Positions 1-8,834 of a DNA stretch of 64,000 bases are shown piece after piece (positions within the stretch are counted from its first letter, which is position 1; each line of letters opens with the position of its first letter). The stretch is from contig CAKZTD010000128.1 of NCBI GenBank assembly GCA_937921595.1, positions 1 through 64,000 on the forward strand, given 5' to 3'. The stretch comes from an uncultured Saprospiraceae bacterium. GTDB lineage: Bacteria; Bacteroidota; Bacteroidia; Chitinophagales; Saprospiraceae. Made by a program: the position numbers and the translations under genes. Below the pieces are notes generated by a model. That model had not been told where the DNA came from. It saw nothing but the letters and a program-made list of their open reading frames with translations, and searched no databases.

Positions 1-138
1 CGCTACAAATTTTATTTCAAAAGACCAGTACACTCCACTTTTCAATCTCACCCAAGAGGTAAAAAGAATGGTCACCAGTTCAATCCTTACCAGGAAAAGA
101 AATCTAGGACTACTCAACAAACGATAATCAAAATCTAA
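1..138 (+). CDS. Possible 3' end of a gene entering from the left
   Basis: Frame 1 is open from the first base to a TAA at 136-138, giving 45 residues rich in Lys, Gln, His and Thr (it begins RYKFYFKRPV and ends TIIKI). It would converge on the methyltransferase gene to its right. The stretch is too short and compositionally odd to assign to a family, and a minus-strand frame is open over most of the same bases, so this may be chance. The rest of the interval up to 222 holds only a small inverted repeat (ATCGAC at 180-185, GTCGAT at 189-194). Confidence 0.25.
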   Translation, partial: RYKFYFKRPVHSTFQSHPRGKKNGHQFNPYQEKKSRTTQQTIIKI

Positions 139-200
139 AAACTAATAAATCCCTCTATTCTCAAACCTAAAACCTCACTATCGACAAAGTCGATCTATCC

Positions 201-230
201 CTTCAATTAAAAAGCTCCGCTTTTAATTGA
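201..230 (-). terminator. Hairpin overlapping the methyltransferase stop codon
   Basis: The arms TCAATTAAAAAGC (203-215) and GCTTTTAATTGA (219-230) pair with one bulge and enclose the stop codon of the minus-strand methyltransferase. On the minus strand a shorter AAAGC/GCTTT stem is followed by a run of five T, so this may act as a terminator. Confidence 0.35.
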
Positions 231-954
231 GCTTCCCCTCCGCCACGGTAGTCAATCCAAACAACTTATTCATCTTCCGAAAATTCATTTCAAAAGAGAG
301 AAAAGTTTTCAAAATAAAATTAACTGGACCCGGTACCGGCTTCATATCCGAAGAGCTAGGATTAGTCATGTTCTTCTTTCTAAGTCGTCGGAGAATCCAG
401 ACCAAAGGAAAGACCATTCCGAAGATATAATATTGAGAATTGATTTTACATTTGGTACCCGCTAATAATTTTGTAACCATCGAAATCGTGTACCTTCGGT
501 AATGACCAAGGTAAACATCATGGCTAGACCAGATGCTCATAAAGGCAGGAACAGTAATGAAAAAATGTGCATTCAATCCAACCCGTTTTTTGATATCTTC
601 TAAAATCGCATAATCATCTTCGATATGTTCTAAAACATCCATCATGATGACAACGCTATCATTTATACCTTCAGGAATATATCGTAGTTTTTTGACCTGA
701 GTGTTTTTACTCGCCTCCATTTCTTCTTCACTATAACCAATATCAATCAAAAGAACATCTTCGATGTGTTCTGGAAATGCATTGAATAATTCATAAGCAA
801 AGAAACCAGACCCCGAACCAAAATCAATGACTGTAATCTTCTTTTGCTGTTCCTTTACCAATGCTGAGAAGTATTTAAACAAAGGAATTTTCTTTGATTG
901 ATAATACCAATTACTCGAAGGGTCTACACCATTGCCTAATTCTTTTAAATCCAT
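223..954 (-). CDS. Class I SAM-dependent methyltransferase (type 12-like)
   Basis: This 243-residue protein has a class I methyltransferase fold. Motif I is seen as VIDFGSGSGFFA (about residues 42-53), and the post-motif acidic stretch MMDVLEHIEDD (about 104-114) matches the 'DvlEHi' signature of the Methyltransf_11/12 families. Further on, a conserved HD..LGHYRRYT segment is of a type often found in methyltransferases encoded beside polyprenyl-linked glycosyltransferases. The C-terminus is hydrophobic then basic, so it may sit at the inner membrane. The acceptor cannot be read from sequence. It is the last gene of a minus-strand group of glycan-type genes, 321 bases from its upstream neighbour and with its own -7-like box, so it may be transcribed separately. 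A role in modifying a surface sugar or lipid carrier is inference from context. Confidence 0.8.
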   Translation of the reverse strand: MDLKELGNGVDPSSNWYYQSKKIPLFKYFSALVKEQQKKITVIDFGSGSGFFAYELFNAFPEHIEDVLLIDIGYSEEEMEASKNTQVKKLRYIPEGINDSVVIMMDVLEHIEDDYAILEDIKKRVGLNAHFFITVPAFMSIWSSHDVYLGHYRRYTISMVTKLLAGTKCKINSQYYIFGMVFPLVWILRRLRKKNMTNPSSSDMKPVPGPVNFILKTFLSFEMNFRKMNKLFGLTTVAEGKLN

Positions 955-1275
955 TTACCTCTATTTACAGATGTTTCTCAAATTGTTTGCGTTTATAAAA
1001 ATATCAATGCACGTTCTTTTATTCGGTTTATGCTATCACTTGATTAAGAAGATTCTCGATATAATTATTAGCTTCTTGGGGTGCAAAGATAAGCAATATT
1101 AAGAGAAACGAACAGCGAGGTGAATGAGTAAATACCCTTTAATACTTAATTCTGTTCAGCATTAAAGGGCATCTTCTTATTTTGAATGAGGATAGATATT
1201 TACTTTAGAAAAAAATTGCTTGTATAAAGTCTTGTAGATCAAAGGATCAATAATACTGCATTAAGGAAAGCAAAA
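955..1275. other. Intergenic gap with promoter box and inverted repeat
   Basis: No gene is visible. The gap holds a minus-strand TATCTTTG box (1084-1091), one copy of the word TGAATGAGTAAAT (1121-1133) that recurs in other intergenic regions of this window, and an inverted repeat CCCTTTAAT (1135-1143)/ATTAAAGGG (1161-1169) that may end the GT-C gene transcript coming from the right. Confidence 0.5.
1084..1091 (-). promoter_or_regulatory. Bacteroidota -7 box TATCTTTG
   Basis: On the minus strand this reads TATCTTTG, a full match to the TAnnTTTG -7 consensus of the main Bacteroidota sigma factor, followed by CA. It lies about 130 bases upstream of the methyltransferase start at 954. No convincing TTTG -33 box is present at the expected distance. 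Confidence 0.4.
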
Positions 1276-3462
1276 TTATTGGCCACTTTGGCCCATCTGC
1301 CGTATTTGAGTTTGTAAATTTTTGGCCTGAGGAATTTTTGATGTTTTCTTGAGGCATTTATTAATTTGCTCTTCTGCGGCAAGCATATTTCTTTGTATAA
1401 AATAACCTAAGGCTGAAAAATAATAAGCATAGGCATTTTCCGGATCGATTTCCTGAATATGATTCGCAGTACTAATCAAAGTATTAGCATCTTGTAATTG
1501 ACTGGCTAGATTAGCCTGAGTAAATAAACCAGAAACATAATTAGGACTGATCTCAAATATTTTTTGAAGATTTGCTTTACAACCATCAAAGTTTCTAAGC
1601 CTTAGATTATTATTCGCTAAAGCCAACCATGCTTCCTCATCATCGGGATGAGTTTCCAAATATGCTTTTAGCAATGCATTACCTTGGCTAGGATCTTTTT
1701 GATTTTTAGCATTGTATAAATCATCATTCGCTTGTTCATAAACTCCAAGAACAGGAACGCCATTTACCTTCACAGAATGCGATGCAAAAGTATGTGGCCA
1801 CTTTCCATTTTTCAGCATATCACCATCGATAAACCTTCCAGAAAAAAGTCCAATATCCCATTTCTGTTTTGAACGCTCATTATTTTTTAAATAATTTACT
1901 TTTACATTTTTGCCTTTATGAGCAAGGATTTTTCCAGCAGAATAGTAAAAATTAGTTGCTACAACTAATGTATCTGTAGCCGCTAGATTTAACTTGCCTT
2001 CGTCCTCTAACCAATTGATTCCATTTCGAATACTGACGCCCCAATAGTCTGTTTCGTAATGTCCAAAAGCGCCACTGATTCCACCTACTATCGGGTTGAA
2101 AAAAGTATAACTCATGGTTGGATTTCTTACGATAAAAAATATGGAATTCAACATCAATAAACCACTCACAGCAAGAACACCGTATTTGAATTTTTCGTTT
2201 TTAGACCAGTTGTATAAGCCAGCAATTCCTAAGGTAGAAAGCACAACAAAAGAAGGATAAACAAATAATAATTGCCTCCAACCGTCATACAAAGTTGATC
2301 CTTGTAAGACAACATAAACTATTGGGAAAACAACAGTAAATAAAATTAATCCCATGGATAAATGTTTGCTCCAATCTCTTTGAGTGTTGTTTTTTGTGTC
2401 CGCTTTTTTTACTGCTGGTCTTGGTCCTTTATTTGACGTTTTAGTTTTTTTGTTGCTGGTTTTATTTGTTGTTTTCTTTGATACAGTTTTTGCGACTGTC
2501 TTTACTACTGTTATCTTTTCTACTTTAGGAACCAATTTATTTTCTCTGAAAAAAGTGATAGGAAAAGCAAAGAATCCAATTAATGCAGTCAAAGGAATAG
2601 AGATGAACATCCATTTTGAAATATAATACCAAGGTAAACTTTGAGCCCAATAAATATCTCCTTGGAAAAGCAATTTTAGGTTAACCGTCCAAGATGTCAT
2701 CTGACTGATTGAGTTAAACAAATTGGTCATTGGTGCTTGGCGACCAAATGGCCATAAAAGAAAAGTAAGGACTAATACGATAGGTAGAGCAGCGATTCCT
2801 GTCAGGAAATATTTTTTTAGTTTATCAAGGTTAAATTTATTAGTCAGTAAAAAAAGTAACGAAAAAAGACCATAGTAAGCAATCAATAATAATCCTCCGG
2901 AACGAACACCCATTGCTAATCCAATTCCAAGCCCAAGCCCTACAGCATGTTTCCAATTGAAGGAATCTTTAGCATTAAAAATCAAATACATAAAATAAAC
3001 GGAGACCATATAACCAGCAGCGAAAGGAATATCTTTTGGGTTCATCAAGGAGTGACCAAAGAACCTAGGAGAGAGAAATAATAATAAAAAGGCAAAGATT
3101 CCCCATTGCCAGTCTTTGATTCTGGCAACTAAAAGTCCTACAAACAACATAGCAATAAACCCTAAAATCGAATTCGTGATGTGTCTAACATTATGGTATT
3201 GAATATCTTTGGAAGTATAGCCTAGCCATTTGTTGATATAACCAACACTACCTTCATATAATCCACCGTAGAGATGCAATCCGTCATCGTATTTTAGTGC
3301 ACTCTCATTGCCATCCGCAAAATAACTTAGGATATCATCCGAGTATTTATTTTGCCAACGATCATCGGCACTAATCCCAACCTTTAATGATGCTATAATT
3401 AAAATAAGAAGAGCGATACCAGAACAAATAGCAAAGGCCTTTTTGGAATTGAGGGAAAACAT
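1276..3462 (-). CDS. GT-C (PMT/GT39-like) membrane glycosyltransferase with C-terminal TPRs
   Basis: A 728-residue polytopic membrane protein. An N-terminal membrane segment (about 10-30) is followed by a loop with paired acidic residues (SADDRW, 31-36), as in GT-C enzymes that use polyprenyl-phosphate sugars. About ten hydrophobic segments follow to roughly residue 460. The segment SPRFFGHSLMNPKDIPF (131-147) looks like a conserved catalytic loop. Residues about 312-366 form a Lys/Thr/Asn-rich low-complexity loop inside the membrane domain, which is unusual. The last 150 residues contain about three TPR-like units (for example HPDDEEAWLALANNNLRL), probably for protein contacts. The gene starts 5 bases after the stop of a polyprenyl-phosphate-sugar synthase-like GT2, so the two are almost certainly one operon: the GT2 would make the lipid-linked sugar and this protein would transfer it outside the cytoplasm. 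Acceptor unknown. Confidence 0.75.
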   Translation of the reverse strand: MFSLNSKKAFAICSGIALLILIIASLKVGISADDRWQNKYSDDILSYFADGNESALKYDDGLHLYGGLYEGSVGYINKWLGYTSKDIQYHNVRHITNSILGFIAMLFVGLLVARIKDWQWGIFAFLLLFLSPRFFGHSLMNPKDIPFAAGYMVSVYFMYLIFNAKDSFNWKHAVGLGLGIGLAMGVRSGGLLLIAYYGLFSLLFLLTNKFNLDKLKKYFLTGIAALPIVLVLTFLLWPFGRQAPMTNLFNSISQMTSWTVNLKLLFQGDIYWAQSLPWYYISKWMFISIPLTALIGFFAFPITFFRENKLVPKVEKITVVKTVAKTVSKKTTNKTSNKKTKTSNKGPRPAVKKADTKNNTQRDWSKHLSMGLILFTVVFPIVYVVLQGSTLYDGWRQLLFVYPSFVVLSTLGIAGLYNWSKNEKFKYGVLAVSGLLMLNSIFFIVRNPTMSYTFFNPIVGGISGAFGHYETDYWGVSIRNGINWLEDEGKLNLAATDTLVVATNFYYSAGKILAHKGKNVKVNYLKNNERSKQKWDIGLFSGRFIDGDMLKNGKWPHTFASHSVKVNGVPVLGVYEQANDDLYNAKNQKDPSQGNALLKAYLETHPDDEEAWLALANNNLRLRNFDGCKANLQKIFEISPNYVSGLFTQANLASQLQDANTLISTANHIQEIDPENAYAYYFSALGYFIQRNMLAAEEQINKCLKKTSKIPQAKNLQTQIRQMGQSGQ

Positions 3463-3467
3463 AATAA

Positions 3468-4202
3468 CTATTTTATATTATAAGTATAATGAATTTTAAA
3501 TAACTCAAGCGGAAACATTAGCATGTGATGGAAGCGAATTTTTGATCCACCAATCTCATGCCATTTGGTCAATGGCATTTCCATAAAAAACTTAGCCATA
3601 TTCTCTTTTCCAAGATTTCCTTTAAGTCGAAATATTACTTCTATATCGAAAAGCCATTTTGAAATAAACGGCTCTGAGAATGCGATCGGAATACATGCTT
3701 TTGTGAAAAGTTTCAAACCACATTGAGTATCGTAAATAGGGAGTTTTAGTGAGGCACTTGCGAAGGTCGCAAAAATTCGACCGATTAAATGTCTAGATGC
3801 TGTTCTCTGAATATCGTTGCCCAATATTTTTACTCGAGATCCCCAGATGCCTTTCTTTTCCGAATTCGAAATCAAGGCCTCATGTAATCGGGTAATTTCT
3901 GAAAGGGGCATAGCTAAGTCTGCATCCATAAAACCAATGACCTCATATTGTTCTCCAATTGAAATCGCTGCCTGGCGAATGGCTTCTGCTTTGCCTACAT
4001 TTTTTTGTAAATCTAAAATGGAAGTCTTTGTTGAAAGGGGAGCGGTTAACTGTTTTAAAACTTCAACCGTTTTATCAGTACTACCATCATTAACAAATAA
4101 AAAATGATAATCATGCGCACCAATAAAATCTAGAAAGGATTGAACATCAAGCCTTTCTGCTTCATTATAACATGGTACTATGATTACAGTATTTGATGGC
4201 AT
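3468..4202 (-). CDS. GT2 glycosyltransferase, dolichyl-phosphate-glucose/mannose synthase-like
   Basis: This 244-residue GT-A fold protein opens with VIIVPCYNEAERL, has FVNDGSTDKT for nucleotide binding and GFMDADLAMP with the DxD metal site. The later segment DTQCGLKLFTK is typical of dolichyl-phosphate beta-glucosyltransferase (ALG5) and mannosyltransferase (DPM) relatives. It lacks the C-terminal membrane segments of larger relatives and is near the usual minimal catalytic length. The expected reaction is transfer of a hexose from a nucleotide sugar to a polyprenyl phosphate at the inner face of the membrane. The next gene, 5 bases downstream, is a GT-C enzyme that would consume such a donor. 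The sugar itself cannot be predicted. Confidence 0.82.
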   Translation of the reverse strand: MPSNTVIIVPCYNEAERLDVQSFLDFIGAHDYHFLFVNDGSTDKTVEVLKQLTAPLSTKTSILDLQKNVGKAEAIRQAAISIGEQYEVIGFMDADLAMPLSEITRLHEALISNSEKKGIWGSRVKILGNDIQRTASRHLIGRIFATFASASLKLPIYDTQCGLKLFTKACIPIAFSEPFISKWLFDIEVIFRLKGNLGKENMAKFFMEMPLTKWHEIGGSKIRFHHMLMFPLELFKIHYTYNIK

Positions 4203-4302
4203 TAATTAGCAAGAGATTGGTTGTAATTATCGATGGTTGTTGTTACAGTAAAATTGAGCGCAAAGTACGACTATTCGTAGGAATTCCAAATTCCAAATCT
4301 TA

Positions 4303-5010
4303 CTAAGCTTCCTTTTCATTAAATCCTACAAAAGTCCAGTCTCCGTTTATTTTTTCACAAGTATAATTCTTCATTTGCATCATATTACAAACGTAACTTT
4401 CTTCTGGAAAAAAATGAATATGAAGATCAAACGTATAATGGTAATACCTTTGGCAAGGTACGGTTACTATTATCTTATTTCTTGTAATTCGTTTTAATTC
4501 TGAAATCGCTTTATCCAAATCCGGAATATGCTCGAGAGTATGACTAACTATAACGATATCAAAAGAATTATCTTCATAGGTTAGTCCTTCAATATTTTCT
4601 TTTGAATAACTAACACCTTCCAATTTTGGGTAATCAATCAAATCACAACCATGAAGATTTGTAAATCCTTTTTTTTGTAAAAGGTCTAAAAAATAACCTC
4701 GACCACATCCAACATCTAGAATCTTCTGATTTTTGTCATCTCCTAATTGATCTATGATATATTGAACACTTTGATGACTTAAATCGGTAGGTCGGTCATG
4801 AGATAATGAATGCTTCTGACCGTATAATTCTTCGTATTCTTTCTCTCCAATTTTGTGCATTTCGGTTTTGAACTCCATCATCTTTCGCACATTTTTCCCT
4901 TTGTACCAAATATGAAAAAGTGGGTACATCAAATACTTGTTATCTCGGATGATGGGAGGAAGGCATTCGTCCATAAAAAAACGAATCCTATTCGTTAAAC
5001 TTCTTTTCAT
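4303..5010 (-). CDS. Class I SAM-dependent methyltransferase
   Basis: A 235-residue protein with a clear methyltransferase core after a basic N-terminal region of about 90 residues. Motif I is ILDVGCGRGYF (97-107), and IVSHTLEHIPDLDKA gives the acidic loop and LEHI signature of the Methyltransf_11 group. It is the first gene of the minus-strand run leading to the GT2 and GT-C genes, 100 bases upstream of the GT2. A promoter-like pair sits about 100 bases before its ATG. The substrate is unknown; modification of a sugar or lipid intermediate is inferred only from its neighbours. Confidence 0.78.
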   Translation of the reverse strand: MKRSLTNRIRFFMDECLPPIIRDNKYLMYPLFHIWYKGKNVRKMMEFKTEMHKIGEKEYEELYGQKHSLSHDRPTDLSHQSVQYIIDQLGDDKNQKILDVGCGRGYFLDLLQKKGFTNLHGCDLIDYPKLEGVSYSKENIEGLTYEDNSFDIVIVSHTLEHIPDLDKAISELKRITRNKIIVTVPCQRYYHYTFDLHIHFFPEESYVCNMMQMKNYTCEKINGDWTFVGFNEKEA

Positions 5011-5337
5011 GTAATTATATAAATCTTAAAGGTTTGATTTCAATAGTATTCTCATTTTGTACGGAAACAAAACATTAAAGTTTTGGCTAATATTGCAAAT
5101 ATAATGCAAAGATAGGATAGTATTTTCTCCAAGTGGGCAAATGTAATCAAATTAGCTGAATGTGAAGACAATATGGGCTTTAAGCCTATACAAGAAGGCC
5201 TAATAAACATTGAAATTTAAAAAATCAGTCGATTTTTCATTTACAATAATCGAAGAATTTAGCAATTTTCATTCAATTTTATAAAATTAAAGAAAGTGCA
5301 GCTTGATTTGGCTCTATTACTTTTATAAAAAACAACA
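5011..5337. other. Divergent intergenic region
   Basis: AT-rich spacer between divergently transcribed genes. It contains the minus-strand promoter pair at 5107-5141. I see no gene, no convincing terminator and no clear promoter for the rightward gene. Confidence 0.5.
5107..5141 (-). promoter_or_regulatory. Bacteroidota-type promoter for the methyltransferase at 5010
   Basis: The minus strand has TTTG (complement of 5138-5141), a 23-base spacer and TATCTTTG (complement of 5107-5114), matching the -33/-7 pattern TTTG...TAnnTTTG. The leader to the ATG at 5010 would be about 95 bases. Confidence 0.5.
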
Positions 5338-5883
5338 ATGAAAATCATTTCTTTAAAATGCAACTCTTGTGGATCTGATTTAAAGGTCAATGAGGATACT
5401 AAATTCTTTAACTGCTCTTTTTGCGGTAGCTCTCTAGCACTAGAAAAATCTGGAAATGCGGTTTTTACTAAAGTTCTCAAGGAAATTAAAGGGGATACAA
5501 AAGCGATTTTGAAAACTTCTGAAAAGCTTTTAGTAGAAAAACAGATTGCAAGACTTGATCGAGAATGGAAAAGAGAAACGGAAGATTATGATTTAGAAGA
5601 TATTGAAAAGGGTGGAGGAGTCATTGGTAGCATTCTTGGTTTAGTTTTTTTTATCATATTTGCTTTTGGGGTTTTTCAAAATTCTCAACAATCAAGTTTT
5701 CATCATTCAATTCCAGCACCTATGATAATTTTTTTCATGTTATTTGGAGTAGTGATATTTTTTAGTGTAATGGCATCGATAATTAAGTCGATCGAAAATA
5801 ATTCAGATAGGAGGGAGTATGAAAAAAGGGAATCGGTTTATGAAAAACGAAGAAGAGCATTATTAATAAAATTGAAGAAATAG
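5338..5883 (+). CDS. Zinc-ribbon membrane protein, function unknown
   Basis: A 181-residue protein with an N-terminal zinc ribbon: C8, C11, C26 and C29 form two CxxC knuckles (CNSC and CSFC), like TFIIB/zinc-beta-ribbon domains of many small membrane proteins. A charged linker follows (about 40-90), then two hydrophobic segments (about 97-113 and 127-147), and a strongly basic C-terminus. The cytosolic zinc ribbon and the two membrane helices suggest an integral inner-membrane protein. It stands alone, divergent from the methyltransferase gene and 156 bases before the aminotransferase. I cannot assign a function. Confidence 0.65.
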   Translation: MKIISLKCNSCGSDLKVNEDTKFFNCSFCGSSLALEKSGNAVFTKVLKEIKGDTKAILKTSEKLLVEKQIARLDREWKRETEDYDLEDIEKGGGVIGSILGLVFFIIFAFGVFQNSQQSSFHHSIPAPMIIFFMLFGVVIFFSVMASIIKSIENNSDRREYEKRESVYEKRRRALLIKLKK

Positions 5884-6039
5884 ATTAACATTTTTGAGCA
5901 AGTAATTTTCAAAAGAATTACCTTTACTCCCGTTAAATGAATTTGTATTCAAATAACATTGAAACAATTTTATTTCCTATCAAGTTAAACCAGTGGTAAT
6001 TTATTGATTTACAAATCTTTACAACATTTTTCTTCAATC

Positions 6040-7248
6040 ATGTCAACAACTACAAAGTCAATCCTTTCAGATAGAATTTTAAACATGGCTCAGTCCGCAA
6101 CGATCGCTATGTCTCAAATGGCTCGCGAATTAAGAGCTGAAGGCCACGATGTTATTAGCTTAAGCCTTGGTGAACCCGATTTTGATACGCCTGATCATAT
6201 CAAAGAGGCGGCAATTCAAGCACTTAAAGATGGGTATACAAAATACACTCCTGTACCGGGACTTCCTGTATTACGTCAAGCGATTGTTGATAAATTTAAA
6301 AGAGATAATAATCTGGATTTTGATCAATCTCAAATTGTTGTTTCAAATGGTGCAAAGCAAAGTATTGCGAATCTTTCTTTGACCATGTTAAACGAAGGTG
6401 ACGAAGCAGTAATCTTAGGGCCTTATTGGGTTTCTTATTATGAAATCGTTCGCTTAGGTGGTGGAAAACCTGTGATTGTTTCTGCAGGTATTGAAGATGA
6501 TTACAAAATCAATGCAGATCAACTCAGAGCAGCAATTACTCCTAAAACGAAATTCGTACTCTTCTCTTCTCCATGTAATCCAACTGGATCAGTTTATACT
6601 GAAGCTGAATTGAAATCGATTGCAGATGTAGTCGCAGAGCATGAGGGTTTATACATTATCGCGGACGAAATTTATGAATACATCAATTTTACTGGGAAGC
6701 ATGTGAGTATTGGTTCTTTCGAAAATGTGAAAGACAGAACCATCACAGTCAATGGATTTGCAAAAGGATTTGCGATGACCGGATGGCGATTAGGATATAT
6801 GGGGGCACCAAAAGAGATCGCAGCAGCTTGTGCAAAAATGCAAGGTCAGTTTACCTCAGGAGCGAATGCTTTCGGTCAGGTGGCTGGAGCTCATGCACTG
6901 AACTCCGACATGACTCCTACCTGGAAAATGCGGGATGCCTTTTTGAAAAGAAGAGATATTGTGATTGCAGGGTTAAAAGAAATTCCTGGTTTTAATGTCA
7001 ATAATCCGAAAGGAGCTTTCTACGTCTTTCCGGATATCAGTAGCTATTTTGGAAAATCAGATGGAACAACGACGATTACAAACTCAAATGAGTTTTGCCA
7101 ATATATTTTGAAAAATGCTTTTGTTGCAGTAGTAGCAGGTTCTGCGTTCGGTGCGGAAGGTTGTTTTAGATTAAGTTATGCGGCTTCAGAAGAACAGTTG
7201 CTTGAAGCAATCAGCCGGATTAAGGTCTGTGTTGCGAAATTGGTATAA
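6040..7248 (+). CDS. Aspartate aminotransferase-type PLP enzyme (class I, subgroup Ib)
   Basis: A 402-residue fold-type I aminotransferase, counting from the ATG at 6040; an in-frame TTG at 6004 adds 12 poorly conserved residues and is less likely. Visible motifs are SLGEPDFDTP near the N-terminus, KYTPVPGLPVLR, NPTG in SSPCNPTGSVY, the ADEIYEYI strand carrying the PLP-ring aspartate, and the PLP lysine K242 in FAKGFAMTGWRLGY. These match the Ib aspartate/prephenate aminotransferase group, which moves an amino group between aspartate and 2-oxoglutarate and may also accept aromatic substrates. The protein is cytosolic. Convergent with the MATE gene, with a shared hairpin between them. The asparagine usual before SPSNPTG is serine here, a minor variation. 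Confidence 0.9.
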   Translation: MSTTTKSILSDRILNMAQSATIAMSQMARELRAEGHDVISLSLGEPDFDTPDHIKEAAIQALKDGYTKYTPVPGLPVLRQAIVDKFKRDNNLDFDQSQIVVSNGAKQSIANLSLTMLNEGDEAVILGPYWVSYYEIVRLGGGKPVIVSAGIEDDYKINADQLRAAITPKTKFVLFSSPCNPTGSVYTEAELKSIADVVAEHEGLYIIADEIYEYINFTGKHVSIGSFENVKDRTITVNGFAKGFAMTGWRLGYMGAPKEIAAACAKMQGQFTSGANAFGQVAGAHALNSDMTPTWKMRDAFLKRRDIVIAGLKEIPGFNVNNPKGAFYVFPDISSYFGKSDGTTTITNSNEFCQYILKNAFVAVVAGSAFGAEGCFRLSYAASEEQLLEAISRIKVCVAKLV

Positions 7249-7264
7249 ACCAGCAAATTAGCAA

Positions 7265-7309
7265 AGGAACAAGTTAACAATGATCTAGAGTTATTGCTAA
7301 CTTGTTCCT
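7265..7309. terminator. Bidirectional hairpin between convergent genes
   Basis: AGGAACAAGTTA (7265-7276) pairs perfectly with TAACTTGTTCCT (7298-7309), with an inner CAAT/ATTG extension. It lies between the converging aminotransferase and MATE genes and contains the word AACAAGTTAACAA, which is shared with hairpins near 56.2 and 62.8 kb. Confidence 0.6.
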
Positions 7310-7322
7310 CTATTGACTTGTT

Positions 7323-8660
7323 TTAAACTTTCAAATCATACCACTTCTTCGACCTAAGATACCAGACGCTCATCAACAACATCGCCAGCCAATAAAAGAT
7401 CTCAGAAGCCCAGGCCCATTCCAATCCTCCATCGGTATATTCTACTACAAAATAGATATAAACCAAGTAAAATATAGCGCAAGCAATTTGCATCTTTAAG
7501 CCATAAGCAGTGGCTCCTGCTCCGGCTAGGCCATTGAAATAAACACCTCCAAAAGAGAAAAGGAATAAAATTCCCATCAAGACCCTTAAAGTTGGTTTGG
7601 CATCAATAATCAAGGACATATCTTCTCCTCCTAATAAAGGATATAGGAGATACTCTGGAAATAAAACAACCGGTAAAGTAATTAGCATGGTGGTTAACCA
7701 GCAAATTTTTGCCGTTTTCCAAATGATCGGCAATACCGCATCTCTACGTTTAGCGCCAATAAAATTACTTACAATGGTATTTATCCCAGAAGAGAAACCC
7801 CAACAGGGGATAGACAAGACCAAATAAACCATTCTTACCAGATTGGTAATGGCGAGTGGACGTTCTCCCAGGTTTTCTACAATTCCAAAAAAGACAAACC
7901 AGCTACCTAGCCCTACTACGGCTTGAGCAACGATTGGAGTTCCAATTTTTAATTGTGCTTTTATTAATGGAACATCAATTTTTGGAAATTTAAAGAGATT
8001 ATATTTTCTGGATGGTTTATCAAAAAGGACATAGATGACAAAGACAATAAATGCGATCACTTCGGCTATGGTACTCGCTAAACCTGCTCCTGCAATTCCC
8101 ATTTCGGGTAATCCCCATTGTCCGAAAATAAGGCCATAATTCAGTATGATATTGACTACCGCAAGGATCAAAGTATCGACTACAATAAATAAAGGCCGTG
8201 CCACGCCAGTATACAAAGCGATGATAGCTACGCCTGCATAGGAAAAGAATACGCCCCAGGAGCGATAATCAAGATATTCTAAGCTTTTATAGAAAATTAC
8301 ATCAGAATTGACAAAGAGCGAGAAAAAGTAATAGGCGCCAAAGTACATAAAAAGAAACATGACCACGGCGAGAGCCAGTTCAAAATACAGCATTGCATAA
8401 AAGGTACGACCTACTTCAGTATATTTTTGCTCACCAACTCTTCGAGCAATCAGAATTTGGCCTCCTTTTGAAAAGCCAAACCCAATAGCAGCGATTATCA
8501 AGTAAAATACGCCTACAAAACCAATTGCTGCAAAATCTGCTTCTGATAAGTGGTATAAGAAAACACTATCGCTCAGAGCGATAATATTTTGCACGGCACT
8601 ACCCAACATGATGGGCGTTGATATTGCGAGTATTTGTTTGTATGAAGTCTTTAACTGCAT
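7323..8660 (-). CDS. MATE family efflux transporter
   Basis: A 445-residue inner-membrane protein with about twelve hydrophobic segments arranged as two homologous halves, the MATE (NorM/DinF) layout. The first half begins KQILAISTPIMLGSAVQNI, a typical MATE helix 1 with the conserved P and N, and the second half has the matching IGTPIVAQAVVGLGSW. Members export cationic drugs or metabolites in exchange for Na+ or H+. I take the ATG at 8660 as start because it places the first helix near the N-terminus; a TTG 33 bases further upstream would add a hydrophobic extension not expected in the family. The gene stands alone and converges on the aminotransferase gene. The physiological substrate is unknown. 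Confidence 0.88.
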   Translation of the reverse strand: MQLKTSYKQILAISTPIMLGSAVQNIIALSDSVFLYHLSEADFAAIGFVGVFYLIIAAIGFGFSKGGQILIARRVGEQKYTEVGRTFYAMLYFELALAVVMFLFMYFGAYYFFSLFVNSDVIFYKSLEYLDYRSWGVFFSYAGVAIIALYTGVARPLFIVVDTLILAVVNIILNYGLIFGQWGLPEMGIAGAGLASTIAEVIAFIVFVIYVLFDKPSRKYNLFKFPKIDVPLIKAQLKIGTPIVAQAVVGLGSWFVFFGIVENLGERPLAITNLVRMVYLVLSIPCWGFSSGINTIVSNFIGAKRRDAVLPIIWKTAKICWLTTMLITLPVVLFPEYLLYPLLGGEDMSLIIDAKPTLRVLMGILFLFSFGGVYFNGLAGAGATAYGLKMQIACAIFYLVYIYFVVEYTDGGLEWAWASEIFYWLAMLLMSVWYLRSKKWYDLKV

Positions 8661-8834
8661 TTCGTAAAGCAATAATATGCTTTTTATCCCCAATATTTAA
8701 TGGATTTGGTATTTTGTTTTAATGATTTCGATCAACTTGATTAAATCAACGTTAAAACTTTTGGAATATCATATCATGAGATTAACTTCGTCGTGTACTT
8801 TATATTAAGCACTGAAGCAATTAAAACCAGAACC

